A stretch of DNA of 64,000 bases from Bradyrhizobium sp. 1(2017) (GTDB lineage Bacteria; Pseudomonadota; Alphaproteobacteria; Rhizobiales; Xanthobacteraceae): NCBI RefSeq assembly GCF_011602485.2, contig NZ_CP050022.2, positions 7,212,001 to 7,276,000 on the forward strand. Reading direction: 5' to 3'. This document shows positions 55,229-63,608 of the stretch, in pieces. The translations under genes were made by a program, and so were the position numbers. Numbering within the stretch: the first letter of the stretch is position 1; the number at the start of each line of letters is the position of its first letter. The notes beneath the pieces were generated by a model. That model was not told where the DNA came from. It was given only the letters and a program-made list of their open reading frames with translations, and ran no database searches.

Positions 55229-55257
55229 AAAATGGCCCGCATGATGCGGGCCATTTT
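55229..55257. terminator. Rho-independent terminator
   Basis: AAAATGGCCCGCA (55229-55241) and TGCGGGCCATTTT (55245-55257) form a perfect 13-bp stem with a TGA loop and flanking A/T runs, so it can work in both directions. It ends the ArsR gene and the convergent secreted-protein gene. Confidence 0.85.
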
Positions 55258-55373
55258 CGTATCGGATCCGGTCGATCCGAATTTGGTTGCGGGGATGCGC
55301 AACAGCCGCCCCCTGAGACCGCCAGCACTTCGATTTGTGGCCTAAGCGTTCCCTTCGATCGAAACCATCACCG

Positions 55374-55988
55374 TTACCTCGGGCACCAAGTTGACTTCGC
55401 GATAGGACTGTCGTTGGGGTACACGAAGTCGGTGAAGATCAGAGTTTTCGGCTTGCCGCGATTGCTCGACCGGTTCAGCGAGAAGTAGATTTGCTTGCCA
55501 CAATTGCCTTTCGACTTCTCGGCAGCAAAAAACCAGCTCTTTTGATCCGTAAATCTTCCGGACATGTCCTCTGCTACGGCTGATCCGAACTGACGATCGA
55601 TGGATCGAGCCAAGTCGTCACTATCCAGGTCGATGTCCGGCTGAATGAGGCAGACTGTATATCTGAAGTCGGACGGCTCGGGACGCAAAACCGAAATATA
55701 CAAGTGAGCTCGCGACCCCCCAGGCAAATTGAAATCCCAAGCAGTGACGAAAGAGTTTTTCACACCGTTTTCATTGTGCATGAAAGGCATCGGAGCGGCT
55801 TCCGATCGGACCAGTTTCCAATTTTCCTTGGCCGCATGCCTTTCAGCAGCGGCCACCTTCCCCTCCGAAGAGGACGGGGCAATGCAAACCTCATTGAGCA
55901 TTGATACGGCTTTCTCGGATAGGGTCTGAGCATTCGCAACCGTGGCCAGTATCTGCGCTGAAATGACGATTGCGGCCTCGATGCGCAT
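55374..55988 (-). CDS. Exported hypothetical protein
   Basis: A 204-residue protein with signal peptide MRIEAAIVISAQILATVANA and a soluble mature part (EKAVSMLNEVCIAPSSSEGK, HLYISVLRPEPSDFRYTVCL, FAAEKSKGNCGKQIYFSLNR) with paired cysteines. No family is recognised. Base composition is less GC-rich than the genes to its left. ATG 55988 starts the signal peptide. It lies between a terminator and the tRNA-fMet remnant. Confidence 0.6.
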   Translation of the reverse strand: MRIEAAIVISAQILATVANAQTLSEKAVSMLNEVCIAPSSSEGKVAAAERHAAKENWKLVRSEAAPMPFMHNENGVKNSFVTAWDFNLPGGSRAHLYISVLRPEPSDFRYTVCLIQPDIDLDSDDLARSIDRQFGSAVAEDMSGRFTDQKSWFFAAEKSKGNCGKQIYFSLNRSSNRGKPKTLIFTDFVYPNDSPIAKSTWCPR

Positions 55989-56014
55989 ATTGAAGCATCC
56001 TATCAACGTGAAGG

Positions 56015-56263
56015 TCAGCGCTCGCCAACGAAGCGTTTTCGACGGCGCGATTGGCGCTTTAGTTTGTTCTTGTAATCTGCGATTGCATCGGTGCGTGCAA
56101 GCGCGCGAACAAACTCGCGGAGCGACCGCTGCACGTCAGCCGGCAACTCCGGAAAAGTTCTCTTGAGAGGTATGGTCGAACGCAATCGAGGCAACGGAAC
56201 GACTTTCGGTGTCGTCCATTCGTCGTCTCTGCTGGTTGCGGGTTCAGTGGTATTAGAATACAA
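56015..56263 (-). other. Possible gene remnant
   Basis: An open frame of 82 codons with a protein-like basic, helical sequence (LPADVQRSLREFVRALARTD, KLKRQSRRRKRFVGE). The only in-frame start is TTG 56263, which falls inside the tRNA terminator T-run, and no Shine-Dalgarno is visible. It may be a 5'-truncated gene or chance. A shorter plus-strand frame overlaps it. Confidence 0.3.
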
Positions 56264-56264
56264 A

Positions 56265-56297
56265 AAGCCCTTGAAATCAAAATGATTTCAAGGGCTT
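56265..56297 (-). terminator. Original tRNA-fMet terminator
   Basis: On the minus strand, AAGCCCTTGAAATCA pairs over 15 bp (56283-56297 with 56265-56279) around TTT and is followed by TTTTT. It lies 10 bases beyond the CCA end of the tRNA-fMet fragment, so it is probably the native terminator of that tRNA gene. Confidence 0.85.
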
Positions 56298-56307
56298 ATT
56301 GCATCCT

Positions 56308-56352
56308 TGGTTGCGGGGATAGGATTTGAACCTATGACCTTCAGGTTATGAG
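56308..56352 (-). other. 3' fragment of tRNA-fMet, attachment site at island boundary
   Basis: Read on the minus strand, 45 bases match the 3' part of an alphaproteobacterial initiator tRNA: the CAT anticodon loop (CTCATAACC), T-arm (ATAGGTTCAAATCCTAT) and CCCCGCAACCA. The 5' half is missing; sequence at 56353 and beyond is unrelated to a tRNA. Position 72 is A, the initiator feature. An integrase gene starts 150 bases away on the side where the 5' half should be. This fits a tyrosine-integrase att site, with the intact tRNA expected at the far end of the element. Confidence 0.88.
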
Positions 56353-56502
56353 TATGAATTTCACAGTTTTCTGGACTTATCCCAAGACTTCCAGCTTTAC
56401 CTAAGCCACTCGAAATACTAGTGAACTCCGGTCTCGCAATTTCCCGAGATATCCTGCCATTCCCGTCACGGTGGCGACTCGGTGGCGATTCTGGAGGTCC
56501 TG

Positions 56503-57741
56503 GTGCCGGTACTGAAGCTGACGCGGAGAACGATTGACGCAATAGAACCGGTCGACAAGCCGACCATCTTTTACGACAGCGAACTGACCGGTTTTTGCCT
56601 CAAGGTCCTTCCCTCCGGCATCCAGAGATGGTGCGTCGAGTACCGCAGTGGCGCCGGCGGACGGAGCGTCGGCAAGACGCGGATGGTGCTCGGATCCACC
56701 ACAAGCATGACGCCGGACCAGGCGCGCGCTACGGCGAAATCGACGCTTGCCGCTGTGGCCCTCGGACAGGATCCCGCCCGCAAGCGCTCGACCGAGCGCG
56801 CCATGCCAACATTCGCCGACTTCGGTGAACGCTATCTCAGCGAGGAGGCCGAGACAAAGCTCAAGCCGCGCACGGTCATGAACTACCGCATCTATCTCCG
56901 TAAGCACGCCGCTCCCCTCCTCGGCACCCGCAAGCTCGATGCGATCGACAGCGCCGACGTTTCGAAGATGCACCGGAAGATCGGCAAGGAGACGCCGATG
57001 ACTGCGAATCGGGTCGTCGAGTTCGTCGGATCCGTCTTTCGGTACGCTGCCGTCTGCGGCCTCGTCGCCAAGGGGCACAACCCCGCCAGTCACGTCCAAG
57101 CCTTCCGCGAGCAGCGCCGCGAACGGTTCCTGAGCTCAGCGGAACTCGGCCGCCTCGGGGACGCCATTCGCGAGGCTGAAACGGTGGGCATTCCGTGGGC
57201 TGTGGACAAAGACCAGCCCAACGCGAAGCACATCCCGAAAAACGGTCGCACGAAAATCGGGCCGCATGTCGCCGCCGCCCTGCGGCTTTTGATCCTCACC
57301 GGCGCTCGGCTTCGGGAAATTCTTGAACTCAAGTGGGAGTATGTCGACCTCCAGCGCGGACTGCTCCTGTTGCCGGATAGCAAGACGGGGCAGAAGGCGA
57401 TCATTCTCAACGCTCCGGCCGTCGCTCTTCTTGAAAAGCTTCCGCGGGTTGATGACTACGTGATTGCCAGCGATATTCCCGGCCAACCGCGCCATGATCT
57501 CAACAAGCCATGGAAGCTCGTGAGCACGCGATCGGGTTTGGCGGGGGTGAGAATTCATGACCTAAGGCATACGCACGCCAGCTATGGGGCGGGCGCGGGC
57601 TTTGGGCTGCCCATTATCGGCAAGTTGCTTGGACATTCTCAGCCCGCTACTACCGCCCGGTATGCGCATCTGGACAATGATCCATTGCGTCGAGCATCCG
57701 ACCACATCGCAAAAGCACTGGCGGAAGCCATGGGCGATTGA
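56503..57741 (+). CDS. Tyrosine-recombinase integrase (P4/DUF4102 type)
   Basis: A 412-residue integrase: N-terminal DUF4102-like domain (KLTRRTIDAIEPVDKPTIFY, GFCLKVLPSGIQRW), SAM-like core-binding domain and C-terminal catalytic domain with Arg269 (TGARLREI), HDLRHT (His352, Arg355), His378 (LLGHSQ) and nucleophile Tyr387 (TARYAHL). The set is complete, so it is probably active. GTG 56503 gives the usual family start and follows GGAGGT closely; GTG 56482 is an alternative. It lies 150 bases inside the tRNA-fMet att fragment and should catalyse integration there. Confidence 0.92.
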   Translation: MPVLKLTRRTIDAIEPVDKPTIFYDSELTGFCLKVLPSGIQRWCVEYRSGAGGRSVGKTRMVLGSTTSMTPDQARATAKSTLAAVALGQDPARKRSTERAMPTFADFGERYLSEEAETKLKPRTVMNYRIYLRKHAAPLLGTRKLDAIDSADVSKMHRKIGKETPMTANRVVEFVGSVFRYAAVCGLVAKGHNPASHVQAFREQRRERFLSSAELGRLGDAIREAETVGIPWAVDKDQPNAKHIPKNGRTKIGPHVAAALRLLILTGARLREILELKWEYVDLQRGLLLLPDSKTGQKAIILNAPAVALLEKLPRVDDYVIASDIPGQPRHDLNKPWKLVSTRSGLAGVRIHDLRHTHASYGAGAGFGLPIIGKLLGHSQPATTARYAHLDNDPLRRASDHIAKALAEAMGD

Positions 57742-57789
57742 TGCCCTATCGGCGTAACCCGAGATAACGAAGCGAGCGAGTTCACTGAG

Positions 57790-58479
57790 ATGGATGAATC
57801 CGATTTTCACCTGGTCCAACCCCCTTTCGCCCAATTGGACGAGGCCCTTTGGTGGATTGAATTTAGGCATATGGATGGGTCGAAGAGCGATGGATGGTCA
57901 TCAACACTAGAAAGCGCGGATCGGCTTGAAGCAGCTCTGCTCGACGGAACACTTCAGGGATATGGCTCTCTGGATGCAGGGCCTGTGCAGCTCATCGAAC
58001 GTTGGACGTGGACGGAGTTCGAGTTTCTCCCCGCTGATAGCGAGGGCCGGCGCATCGAGAAAAAGGTGGATTACATTCCCGAGTTCATTGTTTGCTCGCT
58101 CAACGCCTACCGTGCAGAAATACTTAAAAACCTGAGCCAGCGGGCCTCCAAACTCGTGGCCGGCATGAAGGAAAACGAACTTGGGTTCCACAGGGTGATC
58201 GACCAAATCGTCTTTCTTGAAAGTGACCTGCGGCGGGCATTTCCGACAGGGGCAGTCCGAGCGAAGGCAAGTCCACCGTTGGACAAGAAATACCCCAAGT
58301 TCCTGAAGGAAATCGAAGGCGGAAAGTATCTCCACAGCCCCGAGCCGCTCGGGTTCGACAAGGTCTTCAACCTTCTGATCGAATATTTGAAGAGGACGCG
58401 GCAGCTCAACTCTGCCTACAGTTCGATCCGAAAGGGCCTTCAACGCCATTACAAAGAATTCAACATGCTCGGACAATAA
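57790..58479 (+). CDS. Hypothetical protein of the integrated element
   Basis: A 229-residue soluble protein (MDESDFHLVQPPFAQLDEAL; ERWTWTEFEFLPADSEGRRI) with an acidic N-terminal half and a helical, basic C-terminal half (EYLKRTRQLNSAYSSIRKGL). No family is recognised. It follows the integrase by 48 bases on the same strand. The Shine-Dalgarno is weak. Confidence 0.6.
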   Translation: MDESDFHLVQPPFAQLDEALWWIEFRHMDGSKSDGWSSTLESADRLEAALLDGTLQGYGSLDAGPVQLIERWTWTEFEFLPADSEGRRIEKKVDYIPEFIVCSLNAYRAEILKNLSQRASKLVAGMKENELGFHRVIDQIVFLESDLRRAFPTGAVRAKASPPLDKKYPKFLKEIEGGKYLHSPEPLGFDKVFNLLIEYLKRTRQLNSAYSSIRKGLQRHYKEFNMLGQ

Positions 58480-58580
58480 GACAAAGCGAGACATGTCCAT
58501 CGTTGTCTGAACAGCTCTCAGCTTTCCCCGTGTAGGACTGGCGTGCCGATAATGAATTGGCATCCAAAACGGGGAACCAA

Positions 58581-58805
58581 ATGACTATCAACGCTTCGAA
58601 CGAACGATCAAATTGGCTGACCAGGAGGGAAGCCGCAGCCTATTTGCGGCTTGGCGAGAGCACACTCGCGAAGCTCTTTGTTTCTGGGGACGGTCCCCCT
58701 GCGATTAAGGTGGGCCGTTCAGTTAGGTATGCATCGGCGGATCTCGATGTCTGGATGGGGTCTCGCCGGCGCCGGTCGACATCGGACGCTGGTTTCGGCA
58801 AGTGA
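58581..58805 (+). CDS. AlpA/excisionase-like helix-turn-helix protein
   Basis: A 74-residue HTH_17/MerR-like protein: WLTRREAAAYLRLGESTLAK, GPPAIKVGRSVRYASADLDV WM-type wing, as in AlpA and Xis proteins. These direct excision or activate integrase genes of P4-like elements. GGGG precedes the ATG at 58581; the longer frame adds 8 residues. Its stop overlaps the start of the next gene (GTGA), so the two are co-translated. Confidence 0.85.
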   Translation: MTINASNERSNWLTRREAAAYLRLGESTLAKLFVSGDGPPAIKVGRSVRYASADLDVWMGSRRRRSTSDAGFGK

Positions 58806-59461
58806 GACCGATGCCCATGGACGAAAGGGCTTTTAGGCGTAACAAAATGCAGTGGATCAACGCCCTCAGCCATGAGTGCGAGATCAGACCAACAACATTC
58901 CGAGTAGCCTATCTCATCGCTGATCACCAAAACCGGACCGTGGGGTTCGCTTGGCCGTCCCTTGCGAGCTTGGCCAATAAGATCTGCATGACCACGAAAT
59001 CGGTCCATAGGGCGGTTGATCAGCTCGAAGAAACGGGGTGGCTGGAAGTTGAGCGAAAGGCGAATTGTTCGAACCGATATCGCTTGCGCTGGCCGCCGGG
59101 ACGCAAGCCTGTACCTGCGTTGGCAGGACGAAAGGTAGACAGGAATGTCCCGACTGAGCGACAACCAAGTCCTTCGCGTAGGGACGCCAGTGTCGGCCGA
59201 ACCTACTTATCTAACCAACCTAAAACCTTCTTAATCGGGCTCGGCGGGGAAGGTCTTGGGGAACGTTTCAAGGATCGCGGCAAATACGAGGCGCAGATTG
59301 TTAGCGATTACGGACCTGACATGGTCGGGGTGTTCGAAGAGCTGGACAGGATTGATGCAACCGCCGTCGAACAACTTTGCAGGAAGGCAAAGAGCGGATC
59401 CCTGACACCCCTCGACATAAACGCCGCTCGGTTGAGCGTTGCGAAAAATCAGGGGAGCTAG
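58802..59461 (+). CDS. Winged helix-turn-helix protein (HTH_36 type), possible replication-related gene
   Basis: A 219-residue protein with an N-terminal winged HTH (LIADHQNRTVGFAWPSLASL, MTTKSVHRAVDQLEETGWLE), as in replication-initiation and phage-replication proteins, a basic Pro-rich linker (about 100-135) and a C-terminal helical region. GTG 58802 overlaps the previous stop; ATG 58811 and 58817 are alternatives. A role in element replication or gene control is inferred. Confidence 0.7.
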   Translation: MRPMPMDERAFRRNKMQWINALSHECEIRPTTFRVAYLIADHQNRTVGFAWPSLASLANKICMTTKSVHRAVDQLEETGWLEVERKANCSNRYRLRWPPGRKPVPALAGRKVDRNVPTERQPSPSRRDASVGRTYLSNQPKTFLIGLGGEGLGERFKDRGKYEAQIVSDYGPDMVGVFEELDRIDATAVEQLCRKAKSGSLTPLDINAARLSVAKNQGS

Positions 59462-59464
59462 CGA

Positions 59465-59839
59465 ATGACGGAATTCGACGAGATATTGTCGAAAGCGCTT
59501 GAAGCGGTCCGTTTCTATCATCCGCGGCTGAATGCTGAAACCTACGCCTTCCCAAAACCGGCAAATAGCAGCGGAACCGGCGGACTAGCCACACCTTCAA
59601 TTCGCGAGATGTATTGCCGCACTGCGTTACTATGGCTGGACCGATTGTCGAAGAGCGGCAAATTCGACACGGGCGCAATCGCGATTGCTCAGTTGCGCTC
59701 TCGGATTTTCTGCGCCGAGCGCATCTTCATTCCACGCGAGATCATTCTTGCGATGGCTGTGTACCGATGCGTTGAGATTTCCGTGGCCGGGGACGACGTC
59801 TGGCTCGGAAAACTGTGGGACGGGCCTGTACCAATCTAA
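59465..59839 (+). CDS. Hypothetical protein of the integrated element
   Basis: A 124-residue soluble protein (MTEFDEILSKALEAVRFYHP) with a Gly/Ser-rich loop and a hydrophobic C-terminal half (IFIPREIILAMAVYRCVEIS). No family is recognised. GGGGAG overlapping the preceding stop supplies its ribosome site, so it is in the same operon as the HTH genes. Confidence 0.6.
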   Translation: MTEFDEILSKALEAVRFYHPRLNAETYAFPKPANSSGTGGLATPSIREMYCRTALLWLDRLSKSGKFDTGAIAIAQLRSRIFCAERIFIPREIILAMAVYRCVEISVAGDDVWLGKLWDGPVPI

Positions 59840-60174
59840 TTGTTCTGGCTTGCTGCGCGGGGTAAGCGCCTCGCGCAGCCGCACCGTTACCGCACGGCGC
59901 GATGCCTTTCCACCCAACAATCCTCACGCCGCATCATGCATCGCATCCTAAATGACCTTTTTGCTTCGGCACCCTCGAAAGCACCGCCTACCACGACGGG
60001 TCCCTCTTGGCCCCACCCCCACACGGCTCAAGCGCGCCCCAAGAACTCTCCAGCGGCAAAGTCCCGAAACTGGGTTGACACGGTTGACAAGTTGACAGGT
60101 TGGAGACAGCGAACCCTGATTAGTCTCCCGTACCCCTAAGTACGCGGCCATTGCCGAACGCATTTCGCCCGCCA
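59840..60174. other. Convergent intergenic region
   Basis: 335 bases between convergent genes. A 99-codon plus-strand frame is open from 59840 but starts directly at the preceding stop without a ribosome site and looks non-protein-like, so I do not call it. The notable content is the GTTGACA repeat block. Confidence 0.45.
60074..60104. repeat. Tandem GTTGACA repeats
   Basis: GTTGACA occurs at 60074-60080, 60083-60089 and 60091-60097 with 9- and 8-base spacing, then a decayed copy GTTGGAGACA. It lies 70-100 bases beyond the end of the ParB/RepB gene. Iteron, partition-protein site or recombination-end roles are all possible; each repeat also contains a perfect -35-like TTGACA. Confidence 0.6.
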
Positions 60175-61086
60175 CTACCGCGCGGTGGACTCGGGCACGG
60201 TGTGATCGAGGGACGTGACCGAAACGATCGCCTTGAACTCTTCGAGTATCTCTGGGTGATTTTGATCAAGGTAGCGCTCGACTTTCCGGTTGGCGATCAA
60301 TTTCGATATGTAACCCGAGACAATCACCAGATGCAGCACATCCGCGCCATAGGATGCTTCGACAGCCTTGAAGTCCTGCTGAAGCGTACTCATTTCGCGT
60401 TCCATGCGTGCCAGTTGCTCAGGCGTCATGCCATCTATCCGTTTTGCCCTCTCGGGCTTCGCCAGATCAGCCTGCTTCGTCGCCGCGAGAAGCGCCCGCG
60501 CATAGCCGACGGTGAAGTTTGAGGCCGACAACATTAATTCCGCGACTTCGACCTGGCGCATTGGACCCATCTTTCGCATTACATCGAACGTCACCGTGCT
60601 GACCATCTTGTCCTTCAGCATCTCGATGACTTCTGGGCCTATGCCATCCAGCATGGCCCGCCGCCGTTTGATGTGGCCAATGTTGACGTCGAGGGCCTTC
60701 GCCAGCTTCTCTTCCGAAACGCCTCGCGCAAGCGCCCGCACGATCATGAAGTATTCCTGGATCGTCGCGAGGTGATTGATGCGCTTGTTATAGGTGAAGG
60801 TCTCATCGTCATGCGACAGAATGCAGCGCGCGCTGGTTTCGTCGCGATCCAGCAGTGCTGCGCGGCGCCAGTGACCATCGAGCAGGAGATATTTCCCGTT
60901 CTCGTCAGGGTGCTTCGACAGGACCAGCGGCTCGATCAATCCGACTTCGGCAATCGACTGGGCCACGCGCTTGTACCGGACCAGCCTTTTCGTCTCGTCG
61001 GATATTTGTTTGAGCGGCAGGATCGAATCAAAGGGAACGACAATGATATTTTGCTCGAAAGCTATCCGGACAGCGGCCGTGTTCAT
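60175..61086 (-). CDS. ParB-fold protein with RepB-like C-terminus
   Basis: A 303-residue protein: N-terminal ParB/Srx-fold domain with LLLDGHWRRAALLDRDET (the GxxRxxA-like pocket), a HTH (VSEEKLAKALDVNIGHIKRR) and a C-terminal region like that of plasmid RepB proteins (KMVSTVTFDVMRKMGPMRQV, ALLAATKQADLA). It is the third gene of the recombinase operon; TAATG joins it to the upstream ParB gene. No ParA/RepA ATPase accompanies it, so ordinary plasmid partition is unlikely. Confidence 0.85.
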   Translation of the reverse strand: MNTAAVRIAFEQNIIVVPFDSILPLKQISDETKRLVRYKRVAQSIAEVGLIEPLVLSKHPDENGKYLLLDGHWRRAALLDRDETSARCILSHDDETFTYNKRINHLATIQEYFMIVRALARGVSEEKLAKALDVNIGHIKRRRAMLDGIGPEVIEMLKDKMVSTVTFDVMRKMGPMRQVEVAELMLSASNFTVGYARALLAATKQADLAKPERAKRIDGMTPEQLARMEREMSTLQQDFKAVEASYGADVLHLVIVSGYISKLIANRKVERYLDQNHPEILEEFKAIVSVTSLDHTVPESTAR

Positions 61087-61967
61087 TACTGTCCTCCCGC
61101 GCCGTGGAGTCGCTCGGCAATGGGCCTCGGTAGCGTATGCAACTCCTCCGCCTGCAGCAGTTTGACGAACGAGACCTCTGCCATCAGCATCCGCAGGGCG
61201 TTAACGGTGAAGAGCAGGCGGCTTTGGGCGAGGCCAGCCTTTTTCACAAGTAGTTTCTGCCGATCAGCCTCTTTCTTGTAGGCGCGCACAAGGGCGCCGG
61301 ATGTTACGCGCTTTGCCTGTCGCCGCGGCCCTGTCGGCGTCTTTGCCTTGCCCAGCAGATTACGTTGTTCAATAATCTTGCGGATTGCGAGGACCTGATT
61401 GCCGGGAATCGCATTGCCTTCATAGGCTTCCGCAAGCGCCTTCTGGACATCACCGTCCTTGGCCTTCGCAATTTCCATGGCAATGCTGTGCGGAATGAGC
61501 CCCCTTTCGACCGCGGTCAATAGCCGTTGCTCTCCGTTCTCGAGGAGCGAGCAGATTGCATAGACATACTCGGTGCTGAAGTCGATTTTCGCCGCGATCT
61601 GCCCAATCGAATAGCCTCGCTTCTTGAGGCTGCCGATCTCGGCGACCAGTTCCAGGGGAGAGTGATGCCGCCGCGCGAGGTTCTCGACGAGGCTCATCAC
61701 GAAGCAATCCTCTTCGGAGGCTTCAATAACAATCGCGGGGATCTCCGCCTGACCAAGCGCTATGAAGGCTTCCAGCCGGCCCTGACCACAGACGAGATCA
61801 AATCCGTGGCCATTGCGGCGGCTAACCGTAATCGGCTTCTTGAGGCCAAGATGGGCGATGCTTGTTACAAGTTCGTTGAAGATCCGCTTGTTGCGTGACC
61901 GGGGGTTGATGACCCTGATGTCCGTTACAGGAACCTTGACAATTTCCGGAGCCGTTTCGTCGTTCAT
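61086..61967 (-). CDS. ParB-fold protein
   Basis: A 293-residue ParB-like protein: domain start VPVTDIRVINPRSRNKRIFN, GQGRLEA and ENLARRHHSPLELV (the two nucleotide-pocket motifs of CTP-binding ParB proteins), and a central HTH (YSIGQIAAKIDFSTEYVYAI). The C-terminus has a basic helical segment (RRQAKRVTSGALVRAYKKEA). It is translationally coupled to both neighbours: ATGA overlap with the recombinase stop and TAATG with the next gene. CTP binding is inferred from motifs. Confidence 0.85.
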   Translation of the reverse strand: MNDETAPEIVKVPVTDIRVINPRSRNKRIFNELVTSIAHLGLKKPITVSRRNGHGFDLVCGQGRLEAFIALGQAEIPAIVIEASEEDCFVMSLVENLARRHHSPLELVAEIGSLKKRGYSIGQIAAKIDFSTEYVYAICSLLENGEQRLLTAVERGLIPHSIAMEIAKAKDGDVQKALAEAYEGNAIPGNQVLAIRKIIEQRNLLGKAKTPTGPRRQAKRVTSGALVRAYKKEADRQKLLVKKAGLAQSRLLFTVNALRMLMAEVSFVKLLQAEELHTLPRPIAERLHGAGGQ

Positions 61968-63529
61968 GCGGCAACTCCCAGTCCCTTGCGCGCGCTCAGT
62001 CCAAAGAATGCGTCGAGATCGTCGAAGCGATAGGCATCCAGGTAGATGCCATTCTCTTCCGCGAGTCTCAGTAGGTCGGTCGACATGTCGATGCTGGGTA
62101 GGAGATAGTAGTCGAGTATCTCCTTGTTCTCTGCAGCCATGCGGATCGCGATCGTGATATCGGGGCGCAGGCCGGTGTCGAGTCTGAGCTTCCAGCGAAG
62201 AAAGCCGGCCGGCGTGTGCAGGCAGCGGGCAATGATGATCGAGGCGGTAAACTCGCCGTTGATCCTCAAAATGTCAGTTAGCTTGTCAAACTCGACCGTT
62301 CCTCCCGCTTCGCGTATCCCCGCCCTCACTTTATCAAGCAATTCCGGAAACATCGTCCGGAGTGCGCGGTTGGTTTCGATATACTGGTAGTCGCGCCCCG
62401 GATCGTATCCGACGAGTTGGTACGCCCGGATAAGGCTGCCAAATCTAGTTCGATATACAGAGCTTGAGGGCATCTCATCCATTTCGTCGATGACCAGCCC
62501 GGAAAGGTGTCCCTTCTGCTTCAGAAGGGTTGTTAGCCGCTCAAGCATTTCGGCGTCCGTGAGCCGCTTGCTGCGTTCCTCAATGATGCGCCTGGCGGCA
62601 AGGAAGAAGTCGCTGTCGATGACGGCGTTGAACGCGTGATCAGCGCGTATCCACATATCCGGCGGATTGATCACACGCGTCTGCTTCAGTTTGAAGGAAA
62701 CGCGATTGTAGACGTTGTTGCCGACATACTTTTCGTTGGTGAGGATCTGATGGATTGTCCCGCGGGTCCACGGCCGACCAAATTCGTTCGGAATGCCCTC
62801 AAGGTTTAACATGGCGGCAATCTCGGCTTCCGATTTGAGCTGGAGGACGAAGCATCTGTAGATGCGCCGCACCAGCTCGACCTCGTGCGGCGGTCCCGGC
62901 TTCAGGATGACCCGGTCGGTTTGCAGGCTCTTGTACTCGCCGCGACCAAGATCGGCCTTCGGCGTCCGATCTTCGTCGATCAGTTGACGCCTGAGACCAT
63001 ATCCGGGCGTGCCGCCCTGCCGGAAGCCGAGAGCGATCAGCCGGCACTGCCCGGCAAAGACCTTTGCGGATAGTTCCCGGCTATACTCGCCGGCCATCGC
63101 CCGCTTCATGCTCTTTATAATGGTAGATGACAGGCTGCCGTCGTTTTCGAACTGCTCGGCGCAATATTGGACCCGGATGCCTGCTTCCTTGCAGGTGTAT
63201 TCGTAGTAGGCACTCTCATCGGCGTCCGGAAACCGGCCCCAGCGGCTCACGTCATAGACCAGCACGACGCTGAAGTCAGTCCGGCGGTTTCGAACGTCGT
63301 CGATGAGTTGTTTAAGGGCATCACGGCCCTCCATGCGCAGTCCGCTGCGCCCCTCGTCAGCATAGGTGCGGACAATCGTGAGGTTATGCCGCGCCGCGTA
63401 GGCTGCGATCGCATCTTTCTGGTTCTCTGTCGAATATTTCTGGTGGTCAGTGGACATGCGCACATATTGCGCCGCCTGTGCCGCGCCTTTCGCTGGCTCT
63501 TCGGCAGTTGCTTGTCTTGCGTGTCGCAC
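61964..63529 (-). CDS. Large serine recombinase
   Basis: A 521-residue recombinase: resolvase N-terminal domain with YVRMSTDHQKYSTENQ (Ser26 nucleophile), DEGRSG and VYDVSRWGRF, then the recombinase DNA-binding domain (NLEGIPNEFGRPWTRGTIHQ, YVGNNVYNR) and a C-terminal zinc-ribbon/coiled-coil region in which no clear Cys cluster is seen. GTG 63529 is the only start that keeps the first strand of the catalytic domain. It heads the three-gene operon and could move the module, or could invert or rearrange DNA. Confidence 0.9.
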   Translation of the reverse strand: MRHARQATAEEPAKGAAQAAQYVRMSTDHQKYSTENQKDAIAAYAARHNLTIVRTYADEGRSGLRMEGRDALKQLIDDVRNRRTDFSVVLVYDVSRWGRFPDADESAYYEYTCKEAGIRVQYCAEQFENDGSLSSTIIKSMKRAMAGEYSRELSAKVFAGQCRLIALGFRQGGTPGYGLRRQLIDEDRTPKADLGRGEYKSLQTDRVILKPGPPHEVELVRRIYRCFVLQLKSEAEIAAMLNLEGIPNEFGRPWTRGTIHQILTNEKYVGNNVYNRVSFKLKQTRVINPPDMWIRADHAFNAVIDSDFFLAARRIIEERSKRLTDAEMLERLTTLLKQKGHLSGLVIDEMDEMPSSSVYRTRFGSLIRAYQLVGYDPGRDYQYIETNRALRTMFPELLDKVRAGIREAGGTVEFDKLTDILRINGEFTASIIIARCLHTPAGFLRWKLRLDTGLRPDITIAIRMAAENKEILDYYLLPSIDMSTDLLRLAEENGIYLDAYRFDDLDAFFGLSARKGLGVAA

Positions 63530-63553
63530 GGAAAGCTACTCGGTCATTGATCA

Positions 63554-63567
63554 ACCTGAATTCAGGT
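63554..63567. promoter_or_regulatory. Perfect 14-bp palindrome between divergent genes
   Basis: ACCTGAATTCAGGT is self-complementary. It lies 25 bp before the recombinase start and 42 bp before the divergent HTH gene, a typical shared-operator position. The small HTH-like protein is the obvious candidate binder. Confidence 0.55.
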
Positions 63568-63608
63568 CGAGCCTCGCGATAGTTCAGCGTACCCAAGGGA
63601 GAGCTGGA

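Noticed and set aside
56059..56285. Overlapping small frames on both strands next to the tRNA fragment
   Set aside because: They overlap each other and the tRNA terminator, and none has a ribosome site; only the most protein-like was listed, at low confidence.
56415..56427. A 13-base identity with the ArsR operator region (ATACTAGTGAACT, also at 54788-54800)
   Set aside because: Only half of the inverted repeat is present, and identities of this length are expected by chance in 64 kb.
59840..60139. A 99-codon plus-strand frame in the convergent gap
   Set aside because: It begins directly after the preceding stop with no ribosome site, and its tail is translated repeat DNA.
60175..61967. Reading the two ParB-fold genes as a plasmid partition locus (repABC)
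   Set aside because: No RepA/ParA ATPase or RepC replication gene is present, and the genes are locked in an operon with a serine recombinase.
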